Positions 35,741 to 47,237 of a DNA stretch of 64,000 nucleotides are shown here, piece by piece. The stretch is taken from positions 124,001-188,000 of the forward strand of contig CAWHXG010000005.1 in assembly GCA_963833235.1 (NCBI GenBank), given 5' to 3'. The notes below the pieces were generated by a model that was given only the letters and a program-made list of their open reading frames with translations, had not been told where the DNA came from and made no database searches. Numbering within the stretch: the first letter of the stretch is position 1; the number at the start of each line of letters is the position of its first letter. The position numbers and the translations under genes are program-made. Source of the stretch: CAWHXG01 sp963833235 (GTDB lineage: Bacteria > Pseudomonadota > Alphaproteobacteria > Rhodobacterales > Rhodobacteraceae).

Positions 35741-37263
35741 GACGCCGCCTCCCGCGGCTGCCCGACGGCGGCGGCGAGGATCGTCTCCTCATCGTCCTCG
35801 GGGCTGCATTCGGCGACGATCCGGCCGTGGGCCATGACGAGGATGCGATCGCACAGACCCTGGAGCTCGGTGATCTCGCGCGCCACGACGATCGCGGTCG
35901 CGCCGGCCGCGCAGCGCGCCCGGATCAGCGCATAGATCTCTGACTTGGAGCCCACGTCGACGCCGCGGGTGGGCTGGTTGAGCAGGAACACCTCCGTGCC
36001 CGCCGCCAGCCAGCGGGCGAGCAGGATCTTCTGCTGGTTGCCGCCCGAGAGGGAGCGCACAGGAGCGCCGACGTCGCCGCGGACGCCGGCCTCCTCCGCC
36101 GCCCGTCCCGAAAGCTCCGCCTCGCGCTCGCGCATGACGACGCTGCGGCGCGACAGCCGCCGCAGAATCGGAAGGGTGACGTTGGCATGCCCGCTCATGC
36201 CCAGAACGAGGCCCTCCGACTTGCGGTCCTCCGGCACGAAACCCAATCCCTGCTCGACCATTCCCGCGACAGAGGACCACGGGACCGATCGGCCGCTTCG
36301 CTTTAGCGCGCCCCGCACGGGACGCCGGGCGCCGGCGAGGCAGGCGAGAACCTCGTCCTGCCCGCCACCCTCCAGACCGTAGATGCCGACCACCTCGCCG
36401 GCGCGGGCCTCCAGCGAGACGTCGAGAACGCGTGGCGGGTCGGACAGGCCGGAAACCGCAAGCGCGACCGGCGCGTCCGACCGAGGCCATGGCTTGGGCG
36501 GGAACAGGTTCTCGATGGTGCGACCGACCATCATGCGGATCATGGCGGCCGCGTCGAGCTCGGCGGCTGGACGCGTGTCCACGACCTGGCCGTCCTTGAG
36601 GACGGTGATCTCGTCGGCGAGCGCTTCGATCTCGTCGAGCCGGTGGCTGATGTAGATGACGGCCGTCCCGCGGGCGGCGAGGCGGCGCAGGACCGCGAAG
36701 AGCCGTTCTGTCTCCGCAGGCGGCAGGGCGGCGGTCGGCTCGTCGAGGATGATGACCCGGAAGTCCCTTAGGATCGCGCGAGCGATCTCGATCATCTGCT
36801 GCTGCGCGGTGGACAGCTCGCCCACCGGGCGGCGCATGTCGATCTCGACGCCGAGATCCCGCAGGACCGCATCGGCGCGCGCGCGCATCGCGCGTCGGTC
36901 TACCCCCAACCGCCCGTGCGGCTCGTGGCCGAGAAAGACGTTCTCGGCCGCATCGCCGAGCGGCAGCAGCGCGAGCTCTTGGTGGACGATGTGAATGCCC
37001 GCTGCCGAGGCGGCGGCCGGGCCGGCGAAGCGCACGGGCGTGCCATCCAGCTTGATCGTGCCCTCGTCGGGCTGCACGAGGCCGCTGACGATCTTGACCA
37101 GCGTGGACTTGCCGGCGCCGTTCTCGCCCACGAGCGCATGGACGCGCCCGGCGGCGACGCTGAGGTCTATGCCGTCGAGCGCGCGGGTGCCGCCGAAGGT
37201 CTTGCCGACGCCTGAAAGCGTCAGCAAGGCCGTTGCGGCATGCTCTGAAGTTGCCTCATCCAT
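35737..37263 (-). CDS. Sugar ABC transporter ATP-binding protein (RbsA/MglA type)
   Basis: 508 residues with two ABC domains. The first has GENGAGKSTLVK, signature LSTAQQQM, Walker B ILDEPTAAL and the ISHRL switch. The second has the degenerate P-loop region YGLEGGGQDEVLA, signature LSGGNQQK and LLNQPTRGVDVG with VVAREITE. The degenerate second Walker A and NQPTRGVD are normal for the RbsA family. It energises import of a monosaccharide or polyol together with the two permeases. It starts 6 bases after the binding-protein stop. Confidence 0.93.
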   Translation of the reverse strand: MDEATSEHAATALLTLSGVGKTFGGTRALDGIDLSVAAGRVHALVGENGAGKSTLVKIVSGLVQPDEGTIKLDGTPVRFAGPAAASAAGIHIVHQELALLPLGDAAENVFLGHEPHGRLGVDRRAMRARADAVLRDLGVEIDMRRPVGELSTAQQQMIEIARAILRDFRVIILDEPTAALPPAETERLFAVLRRLAARGTAVIYISHRLDEIEALADEITVLKDGQVVDTRPAAELDAAAMIRMMVGRTIENLFPPKPWPRSDAPVALAVSGLSDPPRVLDVSLEARAGEVVGIYGLEGGGQDEVLACLAGARRPVRGALKRSGRSVPWSSVAGMVEQGLGFVPEDRKSEGLVLGMSGHANVTLPILRRLSRRSVVMREREAELSGRAAEEAGVRGDVGAPVRSLSGGNQQKILLARWLAAGTEVFLLNQPTRGVDVGSKSEIYALIRARCAAGATAIVVAREITELQGLCDRILVMAHGRIVAECSPEDDEETILAAAVGQPREAAS

Positions 37264-37269
37264 CGACGT

Positions 37270-38370
37270 TCAATCGACCGGGAATATCCGGGCAGCCTCT
37301 TCGTTGGTTAGGTATTGCTCGACCCAGTAGTCGTCGGAGACGTCCGGGAGAGCCGCGGCCGCCGCGTCGGTGATCGGCTCTGGCGTGAGCAGGTAGGAAG
37401 ACATGATCGGCACGCCCTCCAACGCGCGGACCGCGAGCTTGAGGGCCTCGGGCCCCTGCCATGTCGGGAACTGCGGCCCGCTGCTGTCGAGTCCGAGCTC
37501 GGCCCAAAGCTTGATGAACCCATTGAGGTTCTCGCCCGACATCGGCACGAGGTCGCGTCCGGCCTCCTGGAACGCCTTGATGGCGCCCCGGGTCATGGCC
37601 GCCCCCGACGCCCAGACACCGTCGATCTCGGGGTTTGCCGCCAGGAACGTCTCGGTGATCGACTTGCCCTGGTCGAACGCCCAGGAGCCGAACTCCTCTC
37701 CGACGATCTCCAGGTCTTGGCCGAACTCCTCGAAGGCGGCGACCGCGCCGTCGTAGCGGGCCTGCTCCACGCTGTTCCCCGCGATGCCTCGCAGCATGAT
37801 GACATCGCCGGACCCGCCCATGTCCTCCACCAGCTTGCGGCCACCCGCATATCCGAAGAAGAAGTCGTCGGCGACGACCCTGCTGGTCACGGCGTCGGTG
37901 GCGACGTCCGAACCCCAGACGATCACCGGGATCCCCAGGCCATGCGCACGTTCGACGATGGGGGCGAGCGGCTCGCTGGCGACGGGCGAGATCAGCAGGG
38001 CGTCAATCCCCTGTGCGAGCAGGTCCTCGGTGTCGGAGATCTGCTTGGTGGCGTCGCCGCTGGCATCGGTCACGCGCAGGTCCACGCCGAGGTTCTCGGC
38101 GAGCATCCGGGTCGACTCGAAGGCCTGCACCCGCCAGCTGTTGACCAGCCCGAAGCCCGCATAACCGATCGTGTAGGGTTCGTCGAAGCGATACTGCGCA
38201 ACGTCCACCTCGGTCGCGCCCTCGGCGGGGGTCATGTTGGAGTGCAGTTCTATCGATGCGAGGTTGCTCTCCAGCGCAATGGCAGGAATGGCGAGCGCAG
38301 CGGCCATGAGCGCCGTCGTGCCGGCGAGCGTCATCCGAACCGGATGACAGTCCTTGTCCTGGATGTTCAT
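37270..38370 (-). CDS. Periplasmic sugar-binding protein (type 1 substrate-binding family)
   Basis: 366 residues from ATG 38370, with GGGAGGAG 7-14 bases upstream. A long n-region precedes the signal peptide core, cleaved near AIAL at about 34. The mature protein has the Peripla_BP_4 layout: YTIGYAGFGLVNSWRVQAF, a DTEDLLAQGIDALLISPV block, VIVWGSDV, GSGDVIMLRGIAGN and the hinge VWASGAAMTRGAIKAFQEAG. The ligand is unknown. It is the first transporter gene after the regulator and the probable specificity determinant of the operon. Confidence 0.9.
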   Translation of the reverse strand: MNIQDKDCHPVRMTLAGTTALMAAALAIPAIALESNLASIELHSNMTPAEGATEVDVAQYRFDEPYTIGYAGFGLVNSWRVQAFESTRMLAENLGVDLRVTDASGDATKQISDTEDLLAQGIDALLISPVASEPLAPIVERAHGLGIPVIVWGSDVATDAVTSRVVADDFFFGYAGGRKLVEDMGGSGDVIMLRGIAGNSVEQARYDGAVAAFEEFGQDLEIVGEEFGSWAFDQGKSITETFLAANPEIDGVWASGAAMTRGAIKAFQEAGRDLVPMSGENLNGFIKLWAELGLDSSGPQFPTWQGPEALKLAVRALEGVPIMSSYLLTPEPITDAAAAALPDVSDDYWVEQYLTNEEAARIFPVD

Positions 38371-38416
38371 CGTGATCTCCTCCCTTTGGTAGGTTGTCCG
38401 CAGTCCGGGGCCGTGG

Positions 38417-39202
38417 TCAGTAGGCGGGCTCCCTCTCGCCAGAGACCACCGCGTCCTGAACGTCTCCGATGATCTCGAGCCGTCCCGTCTCGGCGAACGC
38501 CGTGCGAAGGGGCGCGTTTTCCGCGCAGCAAAGGATCACCGCTCCCGAGCCGCACATGAGCGCCGGTTCCTCGGGGCTGATCCGATCGAGCACGAGCGCC
38601 TGCGCAATCTCCAGCGGCATGAGGCTGCGCGAATGGATGGTGGTCGCATCGATCTCGCCGTTCGCGACGGCGTAGGGCAGATTCACGTAGCGAACGTGCC
38701 GCATGGGGGAGCCAGGGAACAGACGCGCGCATAGATCGACATGGTCGAACGAGCTGGGATCCACCCCGATGACCCAGTCCTCTCTGGGTGCGGTGACACC
38801 TGCCCCGCGCAGAACATGATGGCCGCCGTAGTAGCTGCCATCTGCCAAGCTGGCGATGGAGACGATCCCCTCCACATCCGTGCGGATCAGGTCCGCGGCC
38901 CGTCGAGATACGACGATGAAATCCGCCTTGCCGTCTAGCAGCATGGCGAGCCGCGCCTTGGCGCCGTTCTTGAAGTTGAGGGTGAAGGGGATCTTCGTCC
39001 GATCAAACCACTCGGTGACCCCGGTCGCCAGACCAACGAAGTGCAGTGAGTTCGGCAGCGGCATCAACCCGATGGCCGACCCCAGGCCCGCAGCCTCCCA
39101 CAGAAGCGCCAGGTTGCGATCGAGCAGAAAGGTTCCCTTCTGCCCGCGCGCTCGCGTCGCGATGGCTCCCGCCTCCTTGAGCGCTGTGATGGCCTTCTCC
39201 AC
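38417..39202 (-). CDS. YhfZ-like transcriptional regulator (start unclear)
   Basis: From GTG 39202 the frame has 261 codons, but the helix-turn-helix begins upstream. Reading back to 39334 in the same frame gives RHVAGCILAIAPGERLPTTSDIASDLEVGFGT-type sequence, a GntR-like winged helix that runs straight into VEKAITALKEAGAI. No ATG, GTG or TTG exists between the stop at 39347-39349 and 39202, so the real start may be ATA 39334 or ATT, or the gene may have lost its start. The C-terminal 200 residues form a periplasmic-binding-like effector domain (GLGSAIGLMPLPNS, DFIVVSRRAADLI, GGHHVLRGAG) as in YhfZ. It precedes and probably regulates the sugar operon. Confidence 0.68.
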   Translation of the reverse strand: MEKAITALKEAGAIATRARGQKGTFLLDRNLALLWEAAGLGSAIGLMPLPNSLHFVGLATGVTEWFDRTKIPFTLNFKNGAKARLAMLLDGKADFIVVSRRAADLIRTDVEGIVSIASLADGSYYGGHHVLRGAGVTAPREDWVIGVDPSSFDHVDLCARLFPGSPMRHVRYVNLPYAVANGEIDATTIHSRSLMPLEIAQALVLDRISPEEPALMCGSGAVILCCAENAPLRTAFAETGRLEIIGDVQDAVVSGEREPAY

Positions 39203-39333
39203 CGTGCCGAAGCCGACCTCGAGGTCCGAGGCGATGTCGGAGGTCGTCGGTAGCCGCTCGCCCGGCGCAATCGCGAGAATACACCCGGCGACGTGTCGCG
39301 TAACGGCTCCAGCCTTGCTTTGAAAACGATTTA

Positions 39334-39380
39334 TCGCCCTATAGTTCTATTTACTGTAAATTGGGTCAACCGGAAAATTG
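39334..39380 (-). promoter_or_regulatory. Candidate operon promoter with palindromic operator
   Basis: On the minus strand, TTGACC is followed 17 bases later by AACTAT, and the transcription start would fall at about 39334. Between the two boxes lies the perfect palindrome ATTTACTGTAAAT (39349-39361, 6+1+6). This suits repression or autoregulation by the GntR/YhfZ-like protein encoded immediately downstream. The -10 box is weak, so the exact promoter is uncertain, but the AT-rich setting in a GC-rich genome supports it. Confidence 0.5.
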
Positions 39381-39910
39381 TCGCCCCGGCTGACCGTCAG
39401 TTCGGTCTGGACCAACTTGGGATCGAGAGCGCCGGCTCTCGCGGACAGTTGCGCCAGCAGGAGCGTCCGCGCGGCCCTGTTGTGCGACAGCGCCGGAATG
39501 CGCTGTCGCACTAGGTGCACCAGCCGAACCGATGCGGCCAGCGTGCAGCGGAACCAGGTCGTCTCCCAGCCCTGCCAGAAACCGCCCGGATCATAGGCGA
39601 CCGTGTGGCCGACAACACCCCGCCGCGCCAACTCCAGCACCAGCCGGGCGCCAACGGAACTGCCGGCCGTGTCGGCTCCCGTCAGCCCGTTCCGGTCGAT
39701 GAACTGTTCCAGCGCGTCCGCTTGGGCGGCAATTGTCTAGCGCCCCGAAAACGCCGGAGACCCGCCGTGCCCCGGCAGATCCACCAGCACGACCTCGCGC
39801 GCAGTAGACAGCGTCGGGACGATGCTTTCCCTTGACCGGACACTTCCCCCGAGCCCGTGAACGAGAAGCAAGGGTCGTCCGGCACCATGACGTTCGCAAT
39901 TCAGTTCCAT
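39347..39910 (-). pseudogene. Broken alpha/beta hydrolase
   Basis: ATG 39910 starts an alpha/beta-hydrolase (RPLLLVHGLGGS oxyanion loop, VVLVDLPGHGGSPAFSG), interrupted by TAG at 39737-39739. Beyond it the same frame continues with ALEQFIDRNGL and the nucleophile elbow AGSSVGARLVLELARRG. The protein ends at about 187 residues without the catalytic His region, so it is both interrupted and truncated. Its final stop (39347-39349) is also the upstream stop of the regulator frame, so island DNA joined this gene in phase. Confidence 0.7.
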
Positions 39911-40512
39911 GGCCCGCCAACGGTCAGGGGCCCGCTTGGTTTCGCAGGTAGCCGGCAGCTCGTTGCTTCGTCGTCGCGTCCCCTCCGACGACTGCGTGTA
40001 ACTGCCTCGAACCCGCCTGCCGCTGTCTGCGCACTACTCCGTCTAGTGACAGTCGCCGCGAAGGACCGCTCTCCGCCCTTGGTTCTGGCACCTTCACTGA
40101 GGCGGTGATCGAAATTGTGCGGCGAGCCACTCGAAAGTCCGCGCCCAAGCCCCTCGGTCGCATCACAGCGAAAGCCTGCCTCACCGCGAGACGGAGCAGG
40201 GGCGCGTTACAATCGTCTGCGGCGCAGTGGCATCACCAGGATGGGAGAACGTTCGACCTCGGTTCCCTCTCACCAAACGCCACCGCAGTCGAAGTGTTCA
40301 GATGCCAGACCGAAAATCACGTATGGCGCAATGTGCTACAAGCGCTGCACCAAACCGGCGCAGTCATGAGGCCCGGAGAATACCGGCCCTTGGGAACCAT
40401 TTCCGGACATCTTGGGACCGGGGTTGGTGGTCAGCCCCTCCCGCATAACCCTTTAAAACAACGGGAAATTCCGGCTGCAGCCGGATCGGTAGAACGCTTT
40501 CTCTAGGGCAAG
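39911..40512 (+). other. Stretch left of tRNA-Ser, no gene recognised
   Basis: 602 bases with only short frames. The right third (from about 40363) is the segment duplicated at 18340. No tyrosine integrase is found here or elsewhere in the window, although one would be expected beside a functional attachment site. Confidence 0.45.
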
Positions 40513-40520
40513 TGGCGGAG
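40363..40520 (+). repeat. tRNA-Ser 3' flank (candidate attachment site, right copy)
   Basis: This is the partner of 18340-18520. Similarity runs about 145 bases left of the tRNA 3' end and into the gene's last eight bases, with the exact 15-mer GGGCAAGTGGCGGAG at 40506-40520. Confidence 0.6.
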
Positions 40521-40602
40521 AGACAGGGATTCGAACCCTGGGAAGGCTTGCACCCTCAACGGTTTTCGAGACCGCCCCGTTCGACCACTCCGGCACCTCT
40601 CC
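40513..40602 (-). tRNA. tRNA-Ser (anticodon CGA)
   Basis: 90 nucleotides including encoded CCA. The acceptor stem GGAGAGG pairs with TCTCTCC (one G-U), followed by discriminator G and CCA. The anticodon loop is CTCGAAA between CGGT and ACCG, giving anticodon CGA (reads UCG). A long variable arm, typical of class II tRNA-Ser, and T-loop GTTCGAATC are present. The 3' end points toward the accessory region, the usual orientation for island integration. Confidence 0.95.
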
Positions 40603-40751
40603 GCGGCGATTGCGCGGGTCTAATGCGGGGCAGGCTTCCGCGCAACCGTTTTTGCCGCGCCGCGCCATTCAGCTTGCGGCGCCAGGCCGCCGCGTCCTCC
40701 CTTTGCCTCGGCGGCGCTACCGGCTATCCTTACCGGCAAGGAGGCCCGCAC

Positions 40752-41573
40752 ATGCGCATCGTCAGACTAACACTCCTCTTGCTGCTCCTGCCGGTCGTCG
40801 CGCTGGCGCAGGCCACCGCGCGGCCGAGCGACGCGATCCTCGATGCCATCCAGCTCGACGAGCTGTTGCAGATCATGTCGGCCGAGGCACGCGCCTCGGG
40901 CGAAGAGATGGCCGAGGGGCTGCTGGCGGGTCGTGGCGGCGAGGGCTGGGCGCAGAACGTGGCGCGGATCAACGCGCCGGAGCGTCTGGGCCCGCGGCTG
41001 CGCGACAGCTTCGCCGAGGCCATGCCGCAGAGCGAGGTCGCGCCGGTGCTCGACTTCCTCGGCGGCCCCACCGGGCGCAAGTTCGTGGGGCTGGAACTGT
41101 CGGCCCGCCGCGCCCTGCTGGATCCCGCCATCGAGGAGATGAGCCGCGAGAGGCTGGCCGAGCGCAACGACGACGATGCGCGGCTGGCGCAGGTGGAACG
41201 CTTCGTCGAGGTCAACCACCTGGTCGACGGCAACGTGGCGGGGGCCCTCAACGCGAACACCGCCTTTCTCACGGGGCTGCAGGCCGGCGCCGGGGCGGCG
41301 ATGCCGGGCGGGCAGGGGGCGATCCTCGATCAGGTCTGGGAGCAGGAGCCGGAGATCCGCCGCGAAACGGAAGCCTGGGTCCATTCGTTCCTGCTGATGG
41401 CCTACGAGCCCGCGAGCGATGCCGAGCTCGATGCCTATATCGCGTTCTCCGAGACCGAAGCCGGCCAGGCGCTGAACACCGCGCTCTTCGCCGCCTTCGA
41501 TGCGCTTTTCGTCGCCACCTCACGGGCAACCGGCGAGGCGGCGGCGCAGATCCTCTCGTCCGAAGACATCTGA
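40752..41573 (+). CDS. Secreted DUF2059 domain protein
   Basis: 273 residues from ATG 40752, preceded by AAGGAGG. The signal peptide is cleaved at ALAQ. The mature part is all-helical with AILDAIQLDELLQIM near the N-terminus and AYIAFSETEAGQALNTALFAAF near the C-terminus, the repeating DUF2059 core. Function is unknown; members are periplasmic. It is the first intact gene on the conserved side of the tRNA. Confidence 0.75.
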   Translation: MRIVRLTLLLLLLPVVALAQATARPSDAILDAIQLDELLQIMSAEARASGEEMAEGLLAGRGGEGWAQNVARINAPERLGPRLRDSFAEAMPQSEVAPVLDFLGGPTGRKFVGLELSARRALLDPAIEEMSRERLAERNDDDARLAQVERFVEVNHLVDGNVAGALNANTAFLTGLQAGAGAAMPGGQGAILDQVWEQEPEIRRETEAWVHSFLLMAYEPASDAELDAYIAFSETEAGQALNTALFAAFDALFVATSRATGEAAAQILSSEDI

Positions 41574-41595
41574 GGGTCAGGCGCCCCGTTTGCCC

Positions 41596-41624
41596 TTGAC
41601 AGGGCCGGCGCAATTCGCCAATTC
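41596..41624 (+). promoter_or_regulatory. Candidate promoter of rplU-rpmA
   Basis: TTGACA at 41596-41601 is a perfect -35 box. With 17-base spacing the -10 hexamer is CAATTC, a poor match, so the call is moderate. Its position, about 165 bases before rplU, would give a long leader. Confidence 0.4.
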
Positions 41625-41689
41625 GCACCTTCCGGAACGCCTGTGGGCGGGCCGTATGGCAATCGTCCCGATCGGGGCGCGCTGCCCGG

Positions 41690-41731
41690 GGCGCGCGGAA
41701 AGTCCGCGCCAACGCCCGGCTGATCGCCGGG
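41690..41731 (+). promoter_or_regulatory. Structured rplU leader (two hairpins)
   Basis: Two adjacent short hairpins lie in the 190-base leader: GCGCGG/CCGCGC (41693-41709, loop AAAGT) and CCCGGC/GCCGGG (41715-41731, loop TGATC). Each has six pairs and a five-base loop. They precede the ribosome-binding region AGAGAAGGAAG by about 15 bases. Ribosomal-protein leaders are often autoregulatory, but binding by L21 is only an inference. Confidence 0.35.
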
Positions 41732-41765
41732 GGCCGCAGGGCGCGATGAGAGAAGGAAGAACGCG

Positions 41766-42191
41766 ATGTTTGCGGTGCTCAAGACCGGCGGCAAGCAATA
41801 CAAGGTCCGCTCGGGCGACGTGCTTCGGGTGGAGCGGCTCGCTGCCGAAGCCGGCGAGACGATCCAGTTCAACGACGTGCTGATGCTGATGGGCGATACG
41901 TCCACCCTCGGCGCGCCGCTGGTAGAGGGCGCGGCCGTTCAGGCCGAGGTGATCGACCAGATCAAGGGCGACAAGGTCATCCATTTCGTCAAGCGCCGGC
42001 GCAAGCACGGCTCGCAGCGCACGAAGGGCCATCGGCAGAATCTGACCCTGGTACGGATCACCGACATTCTGGAGAGCGGCGCCGCCGACAGCGGCGTCAA
42101 GGCGGCGAAGGGCACCGGCGGCGCGCCGCGGGCCGACAAGCCGGGCGCCGGGGCCGCCATAGAGGCCGCCGCGGCCGAGCAGGGAGTGTAA
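41766..42191 (+). CDS. rplU: 50S ribosomal protein L21
   Basis: 141 residues from ATG 41766, with GAAGGAAG upstream. [14 protein letters not shown] is the L21 start; [16 protein letters not shown] and [12 protein letters not shown] form the rRNA-binding core. The C-terminal 40 residues (Ala/Gly/Lys-rich) are an extension seen in Rhodobacterales. It is followed after 6 bases by rpmA in the universal rplU-rpmA-obg order. Confidence 0.97.
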   Translation: MFAVLKTGGKQYKVRSGDVLRVERLAAEAGETIQFNDVLMLMGDTSTLGAPLVEGAAVQAEVIDQIKGDKVIHFVKRRRKHGSQRTKGHRQNLTLVRITDILESGAADSGVKAAKGTGGAPRADKPGAGAAIEAAAAEQGV

Positions 42192-42197
42192 GGGCAC

Positions 42198-42467
42198 ATG
42201 GCACACAAGAAAGCAGGCGGTTCCTCCCGCAACGGGCGCGACAGCGCCGGGCGCCGGCTGGGCGTCAAGAAGTTCGGCGGCGAGGCCGTGATCCCGGGCA
42301 ACATCATCGTCCGCCAGCGCGGCACCAAGTGGTGGCCGGGCCAGGGCGTCGGCATGGGCCGCGATCACACGATCTTCGCCACGTTGGGCGGTCACGTTAC
42401 CTTCCACACCGGCCTGAAGGGGCGAACCTTCATCTCGGTCAGCCCCGTGGCCGAGGCCGCCGAATAG
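42198..42467 (+). CDS. rpmA: 50S ribosomal protein L27
   Basis: 89 residues starting [16 protein letters not shown], the conserved L27 N-terminus that reaches the peptidyl-transferase centre, with [17 protein letters not shown] further in. Full length. A strong terminator follows, so rplU-rpmA form a two-gene unit. Confidence 0.97.
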   Translation: MAHKKAGGSSRNGRDSAGRRLGVKKFGGEAVIPGNIIVRQRGTKWWPGQGVGMGRDHTIFATLGGHVTFHTGLKGRTFISVSPVAEAAE

Positions 42468-42492
42468 CCGAACCGCGCCAAGATCTGGCCCC

Positions 42493-42530
42493 GGGGGGAT
42501 CGGCGCAATCCGGTCCCCCCGTTACTTTTT
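42493..42530 (+). terminator. Rho-independent terminator after rpmA
   Basis: The stem GGGGGGATCGG/CCGGTCCCCCC (11 pairs with one G-T) encloses loop CGCAAT and is followed by GTTACTTTTT. It is located 26 bases after the rpmA stop. Confidence 0.75.
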
Positions 42531-42705
42531 GGCCGGGCGTCGGGAAGTCGCCGCTCCTCTGCGTCGCCGCCCACGACCGGGGAACACGCCGGCAGCGGCG
42601 ATGGGGCCTGGTCCCGCCGGCCATGCGCACCGCCCTGGCCGTACCGCGCACGATCGGCCACGACACCGGACTCCGGTTCCGCCTTGCCCATTTGGGATAG
42701 CACAC

Positions 42706-43241
42706 ATGAAACTCGAAGCGATCGCCGGGCAGCCGGTCATCCCGTCCGACAGGTTCACGCTCCGCCCGCCGCGCCGCTCCGATGCGGGGCTGTTCGACCT
42801 CTATACCGGCGATGCGCGCGTCGCCCGCGCGACCACCCGCATCCCGCATCCCCTTCCCCCCGGGACGTCCGCCGCCTTCATCGAACGCGCGCGTGACCCG
42901 AAGCGAACGGAAGACGTATGGGTGCTCGACGGCTCCGCCAATGGGCTCGACGAGGTGCTGGGCGTCGTCAGCCTCAAACGCATGGATGGCGACCGCTCCG
43001 AGGTGGGCTACTGGGTGGCGCCAGCGTTCTGGAACACCGGCTTCGCCTCCGAGGCGGTGCGCACCCTGATGGAGGCCAATCCGCACGACAGCGCGACCGT
43101 GTTCGCCCAGGTCTTCCAGTCGAATGCCGTGTCGGCGCGGGTGCTCACCAACATCGGTTTCGCCTATATCGGCGACGCGGAGGCCTATTCCGTCTCGCAG
43201 GATCGTACCGTGCCCACATGGACCTACCTCAAGAAGCTCAG

Positions 43242-43245
<4 letters not shown>
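42706..43245 (+). CDS. GNAT acetyltransferase (RimJ/RimL type)
   Basis: 179 residues from ATG 42706. FTLRPPRRSDAG starts the fold; EVGYWVAPAFWNTGFASEAVRTLM gives the acetyl-CoA loop (normally GxGxAxE, here NTGFAS), and NAVSARVLTNIGFAYIG is the C-terminal signature of ribosomal-protein N-acetyltransferase-like enzymes. Substrate unknown. It overlaps the next GNAT gene by 4 bp; the two are probably tandem duplicates. Confidence 0.85.
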
Positions 43246-45962
<2,717 letters not shown>

Positions 45963-45966
<4 letters not shown>

Positions 45967-47237
45967 AGGACATCGAGACCAGCGAAGACGTGCCCGCGCT
46001 GATGGCCGGGATCGGCGCCCGCGCAAAGGCCGCCGCCGCCATCCTCGCCACCGCCAGCTCGGAGCGGAAGTATGCCGCCCTGATCGGCGCGGCTGATGCG
46101 ATACTGGAAGACCGCGAAAAGATCCTCTTCGCCAATTGCGAGGATCTCGTGACCGCCGAGGAAAAGGGCCTGACGGGCGCGATGCTCGACCGGCTGACGC
46201 TGGACGAAGGCCGCATCCGTGCCATGGCGAACGGCCTGCGCGATATCGCCGCGCAATCCGATCCCGTCGGCCAGGTCATCGCCGAATGGAGCCGCCCCAA
46301 CGGCCTGCACATCCGCCGCGTGCGCACGCCTCTGGGCGTGATCGGCATCATCTACGAGAGCCGCCCGAACGTGACCGCCGATGCCGGCGCGCTCTGCCTG
46401 CAGGCGGGCAACGCGGCGATCCTGCGCGGCGGCTCCGAAAGCGCCGCTTCATCGGCCGCGATCCACGCCTGCCTGCTGCGCGGCCTGCGCAGCGCCGGCT
46501 TGCCCGAAGACGCAATCCAGCTCGTGCCCACGCGGGACCGTGCGGCGGTACGCGAGATGCTGACAATGGCGGGCACCATCGACGTGATCGTGCCGCGCGG
46601 CGGCAAGTCCCTCGTGGGGCTGGTGCAGGCCGAGGCGCGGGTGCCGGTCTTCGCGCATCTCGAAGGCATCTGCCACATCTATTGCGGCGCCACGGCACAT
46701 CCCGATATGGCGCGTCGCGTGGTGGTCAACGCCAAGACCCGGCGCACTGGCATCTGCGGGGCGCTGGAATGCCTGCTGATCGACTGGCGGTTCTACACGC
46801 AGCACGGGGCCGTGCTGATCGAGGATCTTCTGAAGGCCGGGGTAGAGGTACGCGCCGAAGGCGAGCTGCTCAAGATCCCCGGGACGGTGCCCGCGAGCGC
46901 GGAGGATTTCGGCCGCGAGTTCCTCGACATGGTCGTCGCGGTCAAGCTGGTCGACGGGCTGGACGAAGCCATCGCCCATATACAGCGATACGGCTCGAAC
47001 CATACCGATTGCATCCTCACCTCCGACGACATGGCCGCCGACACCTTCTTCGCCCGTCTCGACAGCGCCATCCTGATGCGCAACGCCTCGACCCAGTTCG
47101 CCGATGGCGGGGAGTTCGGGATGGGCGCCGAGATCGGGATCGCCACCGGCAAGATGCATGCTCGCGGCCCGGTGGGGGCCGAGCAGCTGACGAGCTTCAA
47201 GTACCTGGTGGTCGGCGACGGCGCGGTGCGCGGCTGA
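45963..47237 (+). CDS. proA: Glutamate-5-semialdehyde dehydrogenase
   Basis: 424 residues from ATG 45963. [45 protein letters not shown], the catalytic Cys in [12 protein letters not shown] and [20 protein letters not shown] are the ProA signatures. It reduces glutamyl phosphate to the semialdehyde with NADPH, directly after ProB. It converges with chpT with no bases between the two stops. Confidence 0.97.

Noticed and set aside
38417..39346. Reading the regulator as a LacI/RbsR-type repressor
   Set aside because: The N-terminal helices resemble a GntR-like winged helix and the effector part resembles YhfZ, not the LacI fold.
40453..40668. A 71-codon minus-strand frame over the tRNA
   Set aside because: It is simply tRNA-Ser read as protein (RGEVPEWSNGA is the common artefact of tRNA-Ser genes).
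41640..41765. RNase P RNA or another stable RNA in the rplU leader
   Set aside because: It is far too short and lacks the conserved cores; only two small hairpins are seen.
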